Positions 24,977 to 34,040 of a stretch of 64,000 nucleotides of DNA are shown here, one piece after another. The DNA lies in contig JAGXRF010000018.1 in assembly GCA_018335925.1 (NCBI GenBank), forward strand, positions 156,643 through 220,642, written 5' to 3'. Position 1 is the stretch's first letter. Every line of letters begins with the position of its first letter. The position numbers and the translations under genes were made by a program. The notes below the pieces were generated by a model. That model searched no databases, was not told the origin of the DNA, and saw only the letters and a list, made by a program, of their open reading frames with translations. This DNA is from Flavobacteriales bacterium. Its GTDB lineage: Bacteria > Bacteroidota > Bacteroidia > Flavobacteriales > Flavobacteriaceae.

Positions 24977-27344
24977 TATTTTAACAGGTATTTCAAATGC
25001 CAATAACTTCTTGCTAAAAGAACAAAACATTCAGCAAGCACTTGATTTTTGTGTGCAAACTTTAGGAGAAAACCTTGAAGTAGATAGATGTTACATATTT
25101 CAAAACAAAATTGATACCGATGGTATTTTAAAATTATATTATGAACATGAATGGTGTAACAAAGGAACTACACCATATTTAGGGAGCCCTGAATTGAGTG
25201 GTTATCCGTACGAGTCATTTCCTGGCTTATATGAATCATTGGTTTTAGACCATACTATGTATGGGTTGGTAGAAGAAGCAGAAAATGAGTTTTTTAAAGA
25301 AATCATGACCATGCAAGGAATTCTATCGTATTTGTTTGCGCCAATTTTTTCTAATGGGTTTTTTTGGGGTTGGATCGGTTTTGATGACTGTACTTTTCCC
25401 AGACGTTGGAAACCTGAAGAAGTAGATGCCATTCATACAGTAGCCAAAAATATAGGTTTGCGATTAAATCAAGACAACTTATTTTTTGATTTAAAAAACA
25501 CTCTTTTTGAATTGGATTTTTACATGAAAAGTTCGGGGCAAGCCAAATGGGAATATAATGTAAAAAAAAACATCACTTCTTTTTCCTATAATTGGTACGG
25601 AATGTTAGGCCTAAAAGACAAAGAACTTCCTGAGACTTATGATACATGGCAAAATCTTTTACATCCCGAGGATAAACATGAAATTACACAAAAATTTCAA
25701 GATTATTTATCAGGAAGAATTAAAGATTATTCAGGAGTAACCCGATTGCTTCATAAGTCTGGTGAATACATTTGGGTAAAATATAGTGGCTTAGCTATTA
25801 AAGATAGTAAAAATGAAATTGAAAAAATTATAGGAACACATATTGATGTTACAGACATCTTAAATAAAGAAAAGCAAATAGAAATTCAACGAAACGAATA
25901 CGACTTTTTAGTTAACAACTTAGCAGAGGTTATTTTTAAAATTGATGAATTAGGAAACATAAAATATTTAAACAGACAATGGGAAAAAATAACCGGATTT
26001 AAAATAGATGAATCTTTAGAGCAACCTATAGCTAATTTTTTAAAAGATGAGTTTCAACAATTTGACGTGACTAGAATTTTAAACGGCTCTTCAAATGTGG
26101 TATTAGAATCCAAACTTAGCCGTAAATCTACCTTTCCTATTTGGACTTTAGTTATTTTAAGCTTAAATATAGATAGTACTACTGGTAAAAAAGTTATTAT
26201 GGGGTCTATAACCGATATTAATGATAAAATTGAATTTGAAAGCAAGCTTAAAATTTCAGAAAAAAAATATCGATTTATAGCAGAAAACACTACCGATTTG
26301 ATTTGTCAGTATCAATTAGATGGTACTTATTTGTATGTTTCAAAATCTGCGGAATCCATTATTGGATATGATTCCAAAGAATTGGTTGGTAAAAATCCAT
26401 TTACCTTTTTTCATCCGGAGGATGTAAACTTGTTAAAAGATTTGATGCTCGGAATTACAGACATTGATAAGGTGTATAGTGTAATTTATCGATACTTGAT
26501 AAAAGACCAAACCTATGTATGGTTAGAGACTTTTGCTAAATTAATAGTTGACAGTAACAATCAAGTGGTAGGTATTCAGAGTTCAAGTAGGGATATTTCC
26601 GAGCGAATTAAAGCAGAAGAAGAAGTTAAGCAAGCCTTACAAAAAGAACGTGAATTAAATGAATTAAAATCGGGTTTTGTAACCATGGCATCTCATCAGT
26701 TCAGGACACCCTTATCCGTAATTTTTTCTAACACGGAATTGATTGATTTTAAAGCAGAATTATTGCCAGTAAATCAAAGAAATGAATTTAAATCGTTAAG
26801 TGAGAGGATCAAGTTAGAAGTAGATAGAATGACAGAGTTAATGAACAATATCTTGGTGTTTGGCAAATACGACTCTGGAGAAATTAAGGTAGTAAAAAAA
26901 CCTCTAGATTTATATCATTACATTAACAATCTAAATGAAATTTATTACAGCAACCAAAAAGATGGACGAAAATTAAAAATTTCTTCCACCGGAAATCCCA
27001 AAACATTTGTTTCAGACGAGTCGTTATTAACTCATATTTTAACCAACTTAATCAGTAACGCATTTAAATACTCCGAAGGAAAGCCTTCTCCTGAATTAAA
27101 AATAAAGTTTCACGATCATCAAATAGCATTTGAAGTAAAAGATTATGGTGTAGGTGTGCCTAAAGATGAGTTGCCAAATTTGTTTCATTCCTTTTATAGG
27201 GCAAGTAATACTACCAATATTAAGGGTTCTGGTTTAGGATTGGTTATTGCCAAACAATTTACGGAATTATTAAATGGTAAGATTTTAGCGGAAAGTGAGG
27301 AATTTGTAGGGTCTATCTTTACAATTGAATTTCCGTACGAATAA
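24969..27344 (+). CDS. GAF/multi-PAS sensor histidine kinase (soluble)
   Basis: A 791-residue hybrid sensor without transmembrane helices. A GAF domain (residues 1-165; NNFLLKEQNIQQALDFCVQTLGENLEVDRCYIF) is followed by three PAS/PAC modules at about 185-300, 305-425 and 430-555. The HisKA helix has phospho-acceptor His576 (MASHQFRTPLSV), and the ATPase domain has HILTNLISNAFKYSEG (N box) and GSGLGLVIAKQF (G2 box). It should sense a cytoplasmic or small-molecule signal. The divergent AraC-type response regulator is the likely target. Its end abuts the convergent polyprenyl synthase gene with no gap. Confidence 0.94.
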   Translation: MHNILTGISNANNFLLKEQNIQQALDFCVQTLGENLEVDRCYIFQNKIDTDGILKLYYEHEWCNKGTTPYLGSPELSGYPYESFPGLYESLVLDHTMYGLVEEAENEFFKEIMTMQGILSYLFAPIFSNGFFWGWIGFDDCTFPRRWKPEEVDAIHTVAKNIGLRLNQDNLFFDLKNTLFELDFYMKSSGQAKWEYNVKKNITSFSYNWYGMLGLKDKELPETYDTWQNLLHPEDKHEITQKFQDYLSGRIKDYSGVTRLLHKSGEYIWVKYSGLAIKDSKNEIEKIIGTHIDVTDILNKEKQIEIQRNEYDFLVNNLAEVIFKIDELGNIKYLNRQWEKITGFKIDESLEQPIANFLKDEFQQFDVTRILNGSSNVVLESKLSRKSTFPIWTLVILSLNIDSTTGKKVIMGSITDINDKIEFESKLKISEKKYRFIAENTTDLICQYQLDGTYLYVSKSAESIIGYDSKELVGKNPFTFFHPEDVNLLKDLMLGITDIDKVYSVIYRYLIKDQTYVWLETFAKLIVDSNNQVVGIQSSSRDISERIKAEEEVKQALQKERELNELKSGFVTMASHQFRTPLSVIFSNTELIDFKAELLPVNQRNEFKSLSERIKLEVDRMTELMNNILVFGKYDSGEIKVVKKPLDLYHYINNLNEIYYSNQKDGRKLKISSTGNPKTFVSDESLLTHILTNLISNAFKYSEGKPSPELKIKFHDHQIAFEVKDYGVGVPKDELPNLFHSFYRASNTTNIKGSGLGLVIAKQFTELLNGKILAESEEFVGSIFTIEFPYE

Positions 27345-28325
27345 TTATTTTTTGCGTTCAATCACGTAGTTTACCATCAATTCTAAAGCCTCTCTGTAAT
27401 CAGATACCGGGAACTCTTTTAAAATTTTAATGGCTTGTTGTTGGTAGGCAATCATTTGTTGTTGTGCATAGTCAAGCCCACCTAAACTAATGACTCTTTC
27501 AATTACTTCTTTAACTCTCTTTTTGTTTTTGTTGTGGTTTTTTACGGAATTTATTAACCAGCTTTTCTCCTCAGGAGAACAGTTATTTAAAGCATAGATC
27601 AATGGCAAGGTCATTTTTTGCTCTTTAATGTCAATACCGGTTGGTTTGCCAATAGGGCCATCGGTATAATCAAACAAATCATCTTTTATTTGAAAAGCCA
27701 TTCCGATAATTTCTCCGAATTTTCGCATTTTTTCAATGGTTTCTGCTTCATTCGGAGCAACAGAGCATGCTCCTAAGCTGCAACATGCGGCTATTAAAGT
27801 AGCAGTTTTTTGTCGGATGATTTCGTAATAAACTTCCTCAGTAATATCTAATCTTCTAGCTTTTTCTATTTGAAGTAATTCGCCTTCACTCATTTCTCTC
27901 ACTGCTACAGAAATAATTTTAAGCAAATCAAAATCGTTGTTGTCTATACTCAATAGCAAGCCTTTAGAAAGCAAATAGTCTCCAACCAAAACAGCAATTT
28001 TATTTTTCCACAAAGCATTGATGGAGAAAAAACCTCTTCGTTTGTTGCTATCGTCTACCACATCATCATGAACCAAAGTTGCGGTATGAATCAATTCAAT
28101 TACAGAAGCACCTCGGTAAGTACGTTCGTTGATGTGTCCGTTGGAAATCATTTTGGCAGTTAAAAACACGAACATAGGTCGCATTTGTTTGCCTTTGCTG
28201 TTTACAATGTAGTAGGTAATTCGGTTGAGCAAAGCCACTTTTGAAACCATCGATTCGTGGAACTTTTTTTCAAATAGTTCCATTTCCTCTTGAATAGGTT
28301 GTTTGATTTGCTCTGTAATTTTCAT
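27345..28325 (-). CDS. Polyprenyl (long-chain) diphosphate synthase
   Basis: Builds the isoprenoid tail of menaquinone by successive addition of isopentenyl diphosphate. The 326-residue protein has both aspartate-rich motifs: HDDVVDD at 86-92 (FARM) and KDDLFDYTDG at about 217 (SARM). KGKQMRPMFVFL near residue 45 binds diphosphate. Chain length cannot be read from sequence. Its ATG lies only 5 bases after a -7 promoter box, so the mRNA may be leaderless. Confidence 0.93.
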   Translation of the reverse strand: MKITEQIKQPIQEEMELFEKKFHESMVSKVALLNRITYYIVNSKGKQMRPMFVFLTAKMISNGHINERTYRGASVIELIHTATLVHDDVVDDSNKRRGFFSINALWKNKIAVLVGDYLLSKGLLLSIDNNDFDLLKIISVAVREMSEGELLQIEKARRLDITEEVYYEIIRQKTATLIAACCSLGACSVAPNEAETIEKMRKFGEIIGMAFQIKDDLFDYTDGPIGKPTGIDIKEQKMTLPLIYALNNCSPEEKSWLINSVKNHNKNKKRVKEVIERVISLGGLDYAQQQMIAYQQQAIKILKEFPVSDYREALELMVNYVIERKK

Positions 28326-28330
28326 TGAAA

Positions 28331-28338
28331 CAAAGGTA
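28331..28338 (-). promoter_or_regulatory. -7 promoter element for the polyprenyl synthase gene
   Basis: On the minus strand TACCTTTG fits TAnnTTTG and ends 5 bases before the ATG, which predicts a leaderless or nearly leaderless transcript. Confidence 0.5.
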
Positions 28339-28372
28339 GGAAATGCAAAAGGATTTTGGTAGTGTGTTTAGA

Positions 28373-29416
28373 TTATTTTGACTTATTGGCTAACTGACCG
28401 CAAGCGGCATCAATGTCTTTTCCTCTGCTTCTTCGCACTTTGGCAACTACTTGAATTTGTTTCAAAGTTTCTACATATTGCTCTAAAATGGCATCGTCAG
28501 CTTGTTGAAAAATACCGTTGTCAATAGGGTTGTATTCTATAATGTTAACTTTACAAGGCACGTGTTTGCAAAATTTCACCAAAGCATTAATTGCTTCCGG
28601 AGTATCGTTGATGCCTTTCCAAACCACATACTCATAGGTAATTTTACTTTTCGTTTTTTGGTACCAATACTGTAAACTATCACGCAATTCGGTTAATGGA
28701 AAATTCTTGCTAAAAGGCATGATTTGGTTTCGGGTACTTTCCACAGCACTATGTAACGAAACAGCTAATTTGCATTTAACCCCATCATCTGCCATCTTTT
28801 TAATCATCTTCGGAATTCCCGAAGTAGAAATAGTGATTCTTTTGGCTGACATACCCAAACCATCAGCAGCAGTGATTCGGTCAATGGCTTTCATCACATT
28901 AGGGTAGTTCATCAAAGGCTCTCCCATACCCATAAACACGATGTTAGAAAGTGGTCGGTTAAAATACAATCTGCTCTCTTGGTCAATAGCTACCACTTGG
29001 TCAAATATTTCTCCCGGTTCTAAATTTCTCATTCTTTTCAATTGGGCAGTAGCACAAAAATTACAATCCAAACTACATCCAACTTGGCTAGATACACAGG
29101 CAGTCGTTCGGGTTTCTGTTGGAATTAATACGCTTTCAACCACCAAACCATCATGTAGTTTTACTGCATTTTTAATGGTGCCATCATTACTTCGTTGCAT
29201 TTGATCTACACGAATAGGTTGGATTACAAAATGCTCTTTTAAAAAAGCACGCAAGTCTTTGGATAAGTTGGTAAAATCGTCAAACGAAGTACATTTTTTA
29301 CTCCATAACCAATCATATACTTGGTTGCCTCTAAATGCAGCTTGTTGGTGTAGCGTAAAAAACTCTCTTAACTGTTCTTTGCTTAACGAGCGAATGTCTT
29401 TTCGTTGAATTTCCAT
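28373..29416 (-). CDS. rlmN: 23S rRNA (adenine2503-C2) methyltransferase RlmN
   Basis: A radical-SAM enzyme that methylates C2 of A2503 in 23S rRNA and of A37 in tRNAs. The 347-residue protein carries the iron-sulfur motif GCSLDCNFC (Cys114, Cys118, Cys121), GMGEPLMNY and the C-terminal catalytic cysteine in DIDAACGQL. The ATG lies 4 bases after a -7 promoter box, again suggesting a leaderless mRNA. It diverges from an O-methyltransferase gene. Confidence 0.96.
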   Translation of the reverse strand: MEIQRKDIRSLSKEQLREFFTLHQQAAFRGNQVYDWLWSKKCTSFDDFTNLSKDLRAFLKEHFVIQPIRVDQMQRSNDGTIKNAVKLHDGLVVESVLIPTETRTTACVSSQVGCSLDCNFCATAQLKRMRNLEPGEIFDQVVAIDQESRLYFNRPLSNIVFMGMGEPLMNYPNVMKAIDRITAADGLGMSAKRITISTSGIPKMIKKMADDGVKCKLAVSLHSAVESTRNQIMPFSKNFPLTELRDSLQYWYQKTKSKITYEYVVWKGINDTPEAINALVKFCKHVPCKVNIIEYNPIDNGIFQQADDAILEQYVETLKQIQVVAKVRRSRGKDIDAACGQLANKSK

Positions 29417-29420
29417 GGCA

Positions 29421-29428
29421 CAAATTTA
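29421..29428 (-). promoter_or_regulatory. -7 promoter element for rlmN
   Basis: On the minus strand TAAATTTG fits TAnnTTTG; the rlmN ATG follows after 4 bases. Confidence 0.5.
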
Positions 29429-29473
29429 CATAATTTACAGCCTTTTTTGAGAGGCTTTATGCTAGGAGCTATT

Positions 29474-29481
29474 TATATTTG
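29474..29481 (+). promoter_or_regulatory. -7 promoter element for the O-methyltransferase gene
   Basis: TATATTTG fits TAnnTTTG, 17 bases before the ATG at 29499. Confidence 0.5.
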
Positions 29482-29498
29482 TTGGAAATTAGTATACC

Positions 29499-30143
29499 AT
29501 GCATTTTATTTCGGAAGAATTAGAACATTATGTAGAACAACATTGCAGTTCCGAATCGGATTTGTTGCAACGTTTGAATAAAGAAACGTATCAAAAAGTT
29601 CTACAACCACGAATGTTGAGCGGGCATTTTCAAGGAAGAGTTTTGTCCATGCTATCTAAATTAATCCGGCCAGAAAAAGTTTTAGAATTGGGGACTTACA
29701 CGGGTTATGCTTCGCTTTGTTTGGCAGAAGGTTTAAGTCCTTCAGGAGAATTACATACCATTGATATTAAAGAGGAATTGGTGAATTTTCAACGAAAGTA
29801 TTTTGATGCTTCGGGTTATGGAAAACAAATATTTCAGCATGTTGGGCCAGCTTTGGAAATCATACCAACTTTAGATGGGCCATTTGATTTGGTTTTTATG
29901 GATGCAGATAAGGAAAATTATATTGCATATTTTCATTTAATATTACCTAAAATGAAACCTGGAGGGATTATTCTATCTGACAATGTGCTGTGGAGTGGTA
30001 AGGTAGTAGAACCTTTGCAACCTAATGACAAAAGTACCCAAGTATTGTTAGAATATAACCAATTATTGGCTACCCATCCAAAATTAGAAACCGTTTTATT
30101 ACCAATTAGAGATGGACTAACGGTGAGTAGGGTGATTTATTAA
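29499..30143 (+). CDS. SAM-dependent O-methyltransferase (COMT-like, COG4122)
   Basis: A 214-residue class I methyltransferase of the caffeoyl-CoA/catechol O-methyltransferase type. The SAM site is visible in KVLELGTYTGYASLCLAEGL and LHTIDIKEEL; metal-binding acidic residues are in FDLVFMDADKENYIAYF and GGIILSDNVLWSGKV. The substrate is unknown. It is a single gene with its own promoter. Confidence 0.9.
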   Translation: MHFISEELEHYVEQHCSSESDLLQRLNKETYQKVLQPRMLSGHFQGRVLSMLSKLIRPEKVLELGTYTGYASLCLAEGLSPSGELHTIDIKEELVNFQRKYFDASGYGKQIFQHVGPALEIIPTLDGPFDLVFMDADKENYIAYFHLILPKMKPGGIILSDNVLWSGKVVEPLQPNDKSTQVLLEYNQLLATHPKLETVLLPIRDGLTVSRVIY

Positions 30144-30238
30144 TCTTATAAAGAAGTTTCGTTTGTGTGAAATTTTATAAACATAAATGATTCTAACATT
30201 TTAGAAAACTAGTTTTTTGTGTCTCTATTTGTAAGTTT

Positions 30239-30265
30239 ACCGCAAAGACACAAAGAACGCAAAGT
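30239..30265 (+). repeat. 27-bp ACCGCAAAGAC repeat, copy 1 (left of GxxExxY gene)
   Basis: Reads ACCGCAAAGACACAAAG followed by AACGCAAAGT. It is an inverted copy of the repeat at 30922-30948, with about 23 of 27 positions matching. Just upstream, TTTTTTGTGTCT (about 30213-30224) can pair with AGACACAAAGAA inside it, with one mismatch. Confidence 0.75.
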
Positions 30266-30354
30266 GAAACATAAGTTTTATGTTTAACTAGATGCCTTTG
30301 TTGCATCTGATCCTTTACTTTAATTTAAATTCTTGTATCTCATCATAAATTGAT

Positions 30355-30732
30355 ATGACAGAAAACGAATTATCATCCAAAATAATTGGAGCAGCAATTG
30401 AAGTTCATAAGCAATTAGGTCCCGGATTGTTAGAAAGTTCTTATGAAGCTTGTTTGGTTTATGAGCTTAAGCTATTAGGCTTAAACATAAAACAACAATT
30501 AGCATTGCCAATAGTTTACAAGGATGTAAAGTTAGATGCCGGCTATAGAATAGATATATTAGTTGAAGATAAAGTAATAATTGAAATAAAAAGTGTTGAT
30601 GCACTTGCAGATATTCATACCGCTCAATTATTAACTTATTTGAAGTTAAAAGATATTAAACTAGGCCTGTTAATTAATTTTAATGAAGTTTTGTTAAAAA
30701 ACGGGATTAAAAGAATTGCAAATAATTTGTAA
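30355..30732 (+). CDS. GxxExxY protein (PD-(D/E)XK nuclease-like)
   Basis: A 125-residue protein with the family motif GLLESSY (residues 24-30) and the PD-(D/E)XK-like core [18 protein letters not shown] (residues 64-81), where ExK follows an acidic residue as in restriction-type nucleases. The family is widespread, often in environmental genomes, and its function is not established. The gene is flanked by inverted copies of a 27-bp repeat, so it may be a small mobile cassette. Composition is similar to its neighbours. Confidence 0.9.
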   Translation: MTENELSSKIIGAAIEVHKQLGPGLLESSYEACLVYELKLLGLNIKQQLALPIVYKDVKLDAGYRIDILVEDKVIIEIKSVDALADIHTAQLLTYLKLKDIKLGLLINFNEVLLKNGIKRIANNL

Positions 30733-30806
30733 TCTATGGGTTTTCTTCAGTTTTTTATCGCGAAGAAGAAAAGCTAACCATGAATAATAAAGTTGTCAGC
30801 AAATAA

Positions 30807-30833
30807 ACTCTACGAACTTTATGTCTCTGAGGT
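30807..30833 (-). repeat. 27-bp repeat, copy 2 (degenerate)
   Basis: ACTCTACGAACTTTATG then TCTCTGAGGT matches copy 3 at 22 of 27 positions and in the AAATAA just before it. It has the same orientation as copy 3. Confidence 0.65.
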
Positions 30834-30921
30834 AGGAATGAACTTCTTAAATTAGACTTAAGTGTCGTTAGATATTAAATTAGAGAAAATGAAATATTTA
30901 AAATTAAGTTGTTAAAAATAA

Positions 30922-30948
30922 ACTCTGCGAACTTTGCGTCTTTGCGGT
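30922..30948 (-). repeat. 27-bp repeat, copy 3 (right of GxxExxY gene)
   Basis: On the + strand ACTCTGCGAACTTTGCG then TCTTTGCGGT; its reverse complement begins ACCGCAAAGACGCAAAG. With copy 1 it forms an inverted pair enclosing the GxxExxY gene (30239-30948). The 302-base gap 30733-31034 otherwise contains only AT-rich sequence and the terminator below. Confidence 0.75.
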
Positions 30949-30980
30949 GAAATAAAATAAAGGAGTTGATTATAAGAGAA

Positions 30981-31012
30981 AAAACCCATCAAATTTAATT
31001 TTGACGGGTTTT
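30981..31012. terminator. Terminator at the end of the coiled-coil protein gene
   Basis: AAACCCATCAAA and TTTGACGGGTTT pair with one mismatch around TTTAAT, with A/T runs on both sides. It lies 23 bases past the stop of the minus-strand gene. Confidence 0.75.
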
Positions 31013-31034
31013 TGGTATAAATTCATTAAATCTT

Positions 31035-31574
31035 TTAATTCCTATTGGCATTGATCAAATCCCTTTTGGCACGTTCAATTTTAGCTTCTAAGTTTTTTAA
31101 GTTGGCTTGATCTTTTAAAATTCGCTCATTTTCTTTAGAAATATCTTCTGGTTTCATTTTGCCTTTGCCCATTTTTTTATCTAAATCTCTCTGACGTTTC
31201 TCTAATTTTTTAGCAGCTTTGTCGTAATTTGATTCTGCTTTTTTCAGATTTTTATCGGCTTTGGCAATGGCTTGCTGTTTTTTCTCTAAAGCACGTTGTT
31301 GTTTTTCTATTTTTTTGGTTTGCTTTTCCATTTCTTTAGCACGTTTTTCCACTTCTTTGGCTTGGGCTTCTGCTGACTTTTGTGCTTCCTCTGCTTGCTT
31401 TTTGGCTTCAATGGCTTCTTGCTCTCTTAATTTTACTTCTTCCGTTTGTTTTAACAACATAGAATCCATCGATTTTATTTGCGTAGAGTCGATAGGTTGT
31501 ATTTGTAAAGTAGGCTCTTGGGCTTGAAGATTAAAAAAACTTACCATTAAAATTGCTAGGGATAAAATTCTCAT
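31035..31574 (-). CDS. Secreted alpha-helical (coiled-coil) protein of unknown function
   Basis: A 179-residue protein with a signal peptide (MRILSLAILMVSFFNLQAQ, residues 1-19) and a long charged helix from about residue 45 to the end. The helix is rich in A, E, K and Q with near-heptad repeats (EAIEAKKQAEEAQKSAEAQA, EVEKRAKEMEKQTKKIEKQ). ATG 31574 is preferred because an upstream in-frame ATG (31613) lies before the promoter box and spoils the signal peptide. The function is unknown; the coiled coil suggests a structural periplasmic or envelope role. Confidence 0.7.
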   Translation of the reverse strand: MRILSLAILMVSFFNLQAQEPTLQIQPIDSTQIKSMDSMLLKQTEEVKLREQEAIEAKKQAEEAQKSAEAQAKEVEKRAKEMEKQTKKIEKQQRALEKKQQAIAKADKNLKKAESNYDKAAKKLEKRQRDLDKKMGKGKMKPEDISKENERILKDQANLKNLEAKIERAKRDLINANRN

Positions 31575-31594
31575 ATAATATATTTTTATTAGTA

Positions 31595-31602
31595 CAAAAG
31601 TA
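31595..31602 (-). promoter_or_regulatory. -7 promoter element deciding the start of the coiled-coil gene
   Basis: On the minus strand TACTTTTG fits TAnnTTTG. It lies between the two candidate ATGs (31613 and 31574), which supports the downstream one. Confidence 0.55.
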
Positions 31603-31625
31603 CGAAAATTCATTCAAGGCAACAA

Positions 31626-31652
31626 AAAAGCCAACCTAATAGGCTGGCTTTT
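31626..31652 (-). terminator. Terminator of hppA
   Basis: AAAAGCCAACC and GGCTGGCTTTT pair with one mismatch around a 5-base loop; on the minus strand a run of six T follows. It lies 22 bases after the hppA stop. Confidence 0.8.
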
Positions 31653-31674
31653 AATGAATATTTATGATTTTAAA

Positions 31675-33945
31675 TTACTCTACAGTTACAGTGTCTTTAG
31701 CTTCAGTATTGATTTCTTGTAAAGTTTCTTCTAACAATTCCACTTGCATTTCCTCTACTGCAGGTTCTTCTGTAGCAATGGTTTCAGCTGCATGACCTCC
31801 CAATAAAGGTGCAATCACCAAACCAACCAAGCAAGTTAATTTGATTAAAATGTTCATAGATGGACCTGAAGTATCTTTAAAAGGATCTCCAACGGTATCA
31901 CCAGTTACTGCAGCTTTGTGAGCATCAGAACCTTTAAACGTCATTTCTCCATTGATCATCACACCAGCTTCAAATGATTTCTTGGCATTGTCCCAAGCAC
32001 CACCAGCATTATTTTGGAAAATAGCCCACAATACACCAGAAACAGCAACTCCTGCCATGTAAGCACCTAAAGCTTCTGCACCCATCACAAAACCGATAAT
32101 TACCGGAGTAATAATGGTAATTGCACCTGGCAACATCATTTCTCTTAAAGCAGCTTTGGTAGAAATTTCAACACATTTAGCGTATTCTGGCTTTCCGGTA
32201 CCTTCTAAAATACCCGGAATTTCTCTAAACTGTCTTCTTACTTCTTGCACCATGTCCATAGCAGCTTTTCCAACCGATTGCATTGCCAAGGCTGAAAATA
32301 CAACTGGAATCATCCCACCAATAAACAAGGCAGCTAATACATCGGCTTTGAAAATATTGATACCATCAATTCCGGTAAAAGTTACATATGCAGCAAACAA
32401 AGCTAAAGCAGTTAAAGCAGCAGAAGCTATAGCAAAACCTTTACCTACTGCAGCAGTGGTATTACCAACAGAATCTAAAATATCTGTTCTTTGACGAACT
32501 TCTTTTGGTAATTCGCTCATTTCAGCTACACCACCAGCATTGTCAGCAATAGGGCCGAAAGCATCAATTGCTAACTGCATAGCAGTGGTTGCCATCATGG
32601 CAGAAGCAGCAATTGCTACCCCATAAAAACCAGCCAATTCATACGATCCCCAAATGGCAATTGCAAATAATAATACAGAAGAAAAAGTAGATTTCATACC
32701 AGTAGCCAAACCAGCAATAATGTTGGTTGCAGCTCCGGTGGAGGAATTTTGAACAATATTTAATACTGGTTTTTTACCCAAAGCGGTGTAAAATTCTGTA
32801 AATGCAGAAATCAAATAACCAACCGATAAACCTACCAAAGTAGCGTAAAATACATGACGACTTGGTATGTCTTTAATGCCTTCTCCAAAAAAGTTCATTT
32901 GGATGGTGTCTGGCAACATCATTTTAATCAAAAACCAACCTGCTACAGCTGAGATTAACATTGAAACGATGTTTCCTAAATTTAATGCACTTTGTACCTG
33001 AGCCTCTTTGGCTTCATTATTTTTAATACTTACCAACCAAGTTCCGATGATGGAAGCAATAATACCTACACCTGCAATCACAATAGGCAACAAAATTGGT
33101 CCCATCCCATTAAAAGCATCTGAAAACTGCTCTCCACTTGCCATTGTCATGTCTTTAATAATGTAGTTTCCTAATACCATCGAAGCCAAAACAGTTGCCA
33201 CATAAGAACCGAATAAATCTGCCCCCATACCAGCAACGTCACCTACATTGTCCCCTACGTTATCTGCAATGGTAGCAGGGTTACGAGGATCATCTTCTGG
33301 AATTCCAGCTTCTACTTTTCCAACCAAGTCAGCACCTACGTCAGCAGCTTTGGTATAAATACCACCACCTACACGGGCAAACAAAGCGATAGATTCAGCA
33401 CCTAAGGAGAAACCAGCCAATGCCTCTAATGCGATGGTCATTTCTGTATAAAAATCTCCTCCTTTACCAACAAACATGTTTAAGAAAATAATAAAGAACA
33501 AGCTCAAACCTAACACAGCCAGTCCGGCAACTCCTAAGCCCATTACAGTTCCTCCACCAAAAGACACTTTTAAAGCTTTTGGCAAACTAGTTTTGGCTGC
33601 TTGGGTGGTTCGAACGTTAGAATTGGTTGCAATTCGCATCCCAATATTACCTGCCAAAGCAGAGAAAAAAGCTCCAACAACAAACGCTACCACAATAATC
33701 CAATGCGTAGTTGGAACAAATCTAGATATAGTAAATAATGCAATAGATGCAATTACTACGAAAATTGCTAAAATTCGGTATTCTGCATTTAAAAATGCCA
33801 ATGCACCTTCTTTGATGCTTTTTGAAATACCTTGCATTTTTTCGTCACCTGCATCTTGTTTGTTAACCCACATAGCCATGTAGCCCATGTAAGCCAACCC
33901 TACAATTGCCAATATAACTGGCAAATAAATCATCATTGATTCCAT
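31675..33945 (-). CDS. hppA: Membrane-bound pyrophosphate-energised ion pump (H+/Na+-PPase)
   Basis: A 756-residue integral membrane protein with about 16 helices that uses pyrophosphate hydrolysis to pump protons or sodium ions. Signature sites: [43 protein letters not shown] (pyrophosphate-binding acidic loops), [16 protein letters not shown], and [32 protein letters not shown] has alanine where potassium-independent enzymes carry lysine, so it is probably K+-dependent. The transported ion cannot be decided here. About 35 acidic residues extend the C-terminus past the last helix ([20 protein letters not shown]). Confidence 0.96.
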   Translation of the reverse strand: MESMMIYLPVILAIVGLAYMGYMAMWVNKQDAGDEKMQGISKSIKEGALAFLNAEYRILAIFVVIASIALFTISRFVPTTHWIIVVAFVVGAFFSALAGNIGMRIATNSNVRTTQAAKTSLPKALKVSFGGGTVMGLGVAGLAVLGLSLFFIIFLNMFVGKGGDFYTEMTIALEALAGFSLGAESIALFARVGGGIYTKAADVGADLVGKVEAGIPEDDPRNPATIADNVGDNVGDVAGMGADLFGSYVATVLASMVLGNYIIKDMTMASGEQFSDAFNGMGPILLPIVIAGVGIIASIIGTWLVSIKNNEAKEAQVQSALNLGNIVSMLISAVAGWFLIKMMLPDTIQMNFFGEGIKDIPSRHVFYATLVGLSVGYLISAFTEFYTALGKKPVLNIVQNSSTGAATNIIAGLATGMKSTFSSVLLFAIAIWGSYELAGFYGVAIAASAMMATTAMQLAIDAFGPIADNAGGVAEMSELPKEVRQRTDILDSVGNTTAAVGKGFAIASAALTALALFAAYVTFTGIDGINIFKADVLAALFIGGMIPVVFSALAMQSVGKAAMDMVQEVRRQFREIPGILEGTGKPEYAKCVEISTKAALREMMLPGAITIITPVIIGFVMGAEALGAYMAGVAVSGVLWAIFQNNAGGAWDNAKKSFEAGVMINGEMTFKGSDAHKAAVTGDTVGDPFKDTSGPSMNILIKLTCLVGLVIAPLLGGHAAETIATEEPAVEEMQVELLEETLQEINTEAKDTVTVE

Positions 33946-33977
33946 AAATGGTTTGTTTTATAATTTTACAACGATTG

Positions 33978-33985
33978 CAAAAGTA
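33978..33985 (-). promoter_or_regulatory. -7 promoter element for hppA
   Basis: On the minus strand TACTTTTG fits TAnnTTTG, 32 bases before the ATG. Confidence 0.5.
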
Positions 33986-34040
33986 TAAAAACGAAAAGGA
34001 TTTAGAAGATTTTTTGTTAAAAAAACGTTACTAATTTTGC

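Noticed and set aside
27340..27350. A possible gene fusion or frame error where the kinase and polyprenyl synthase genes meet.
   Set aside because: The two genes converge with adjacent stop codons; both proteins are complete.
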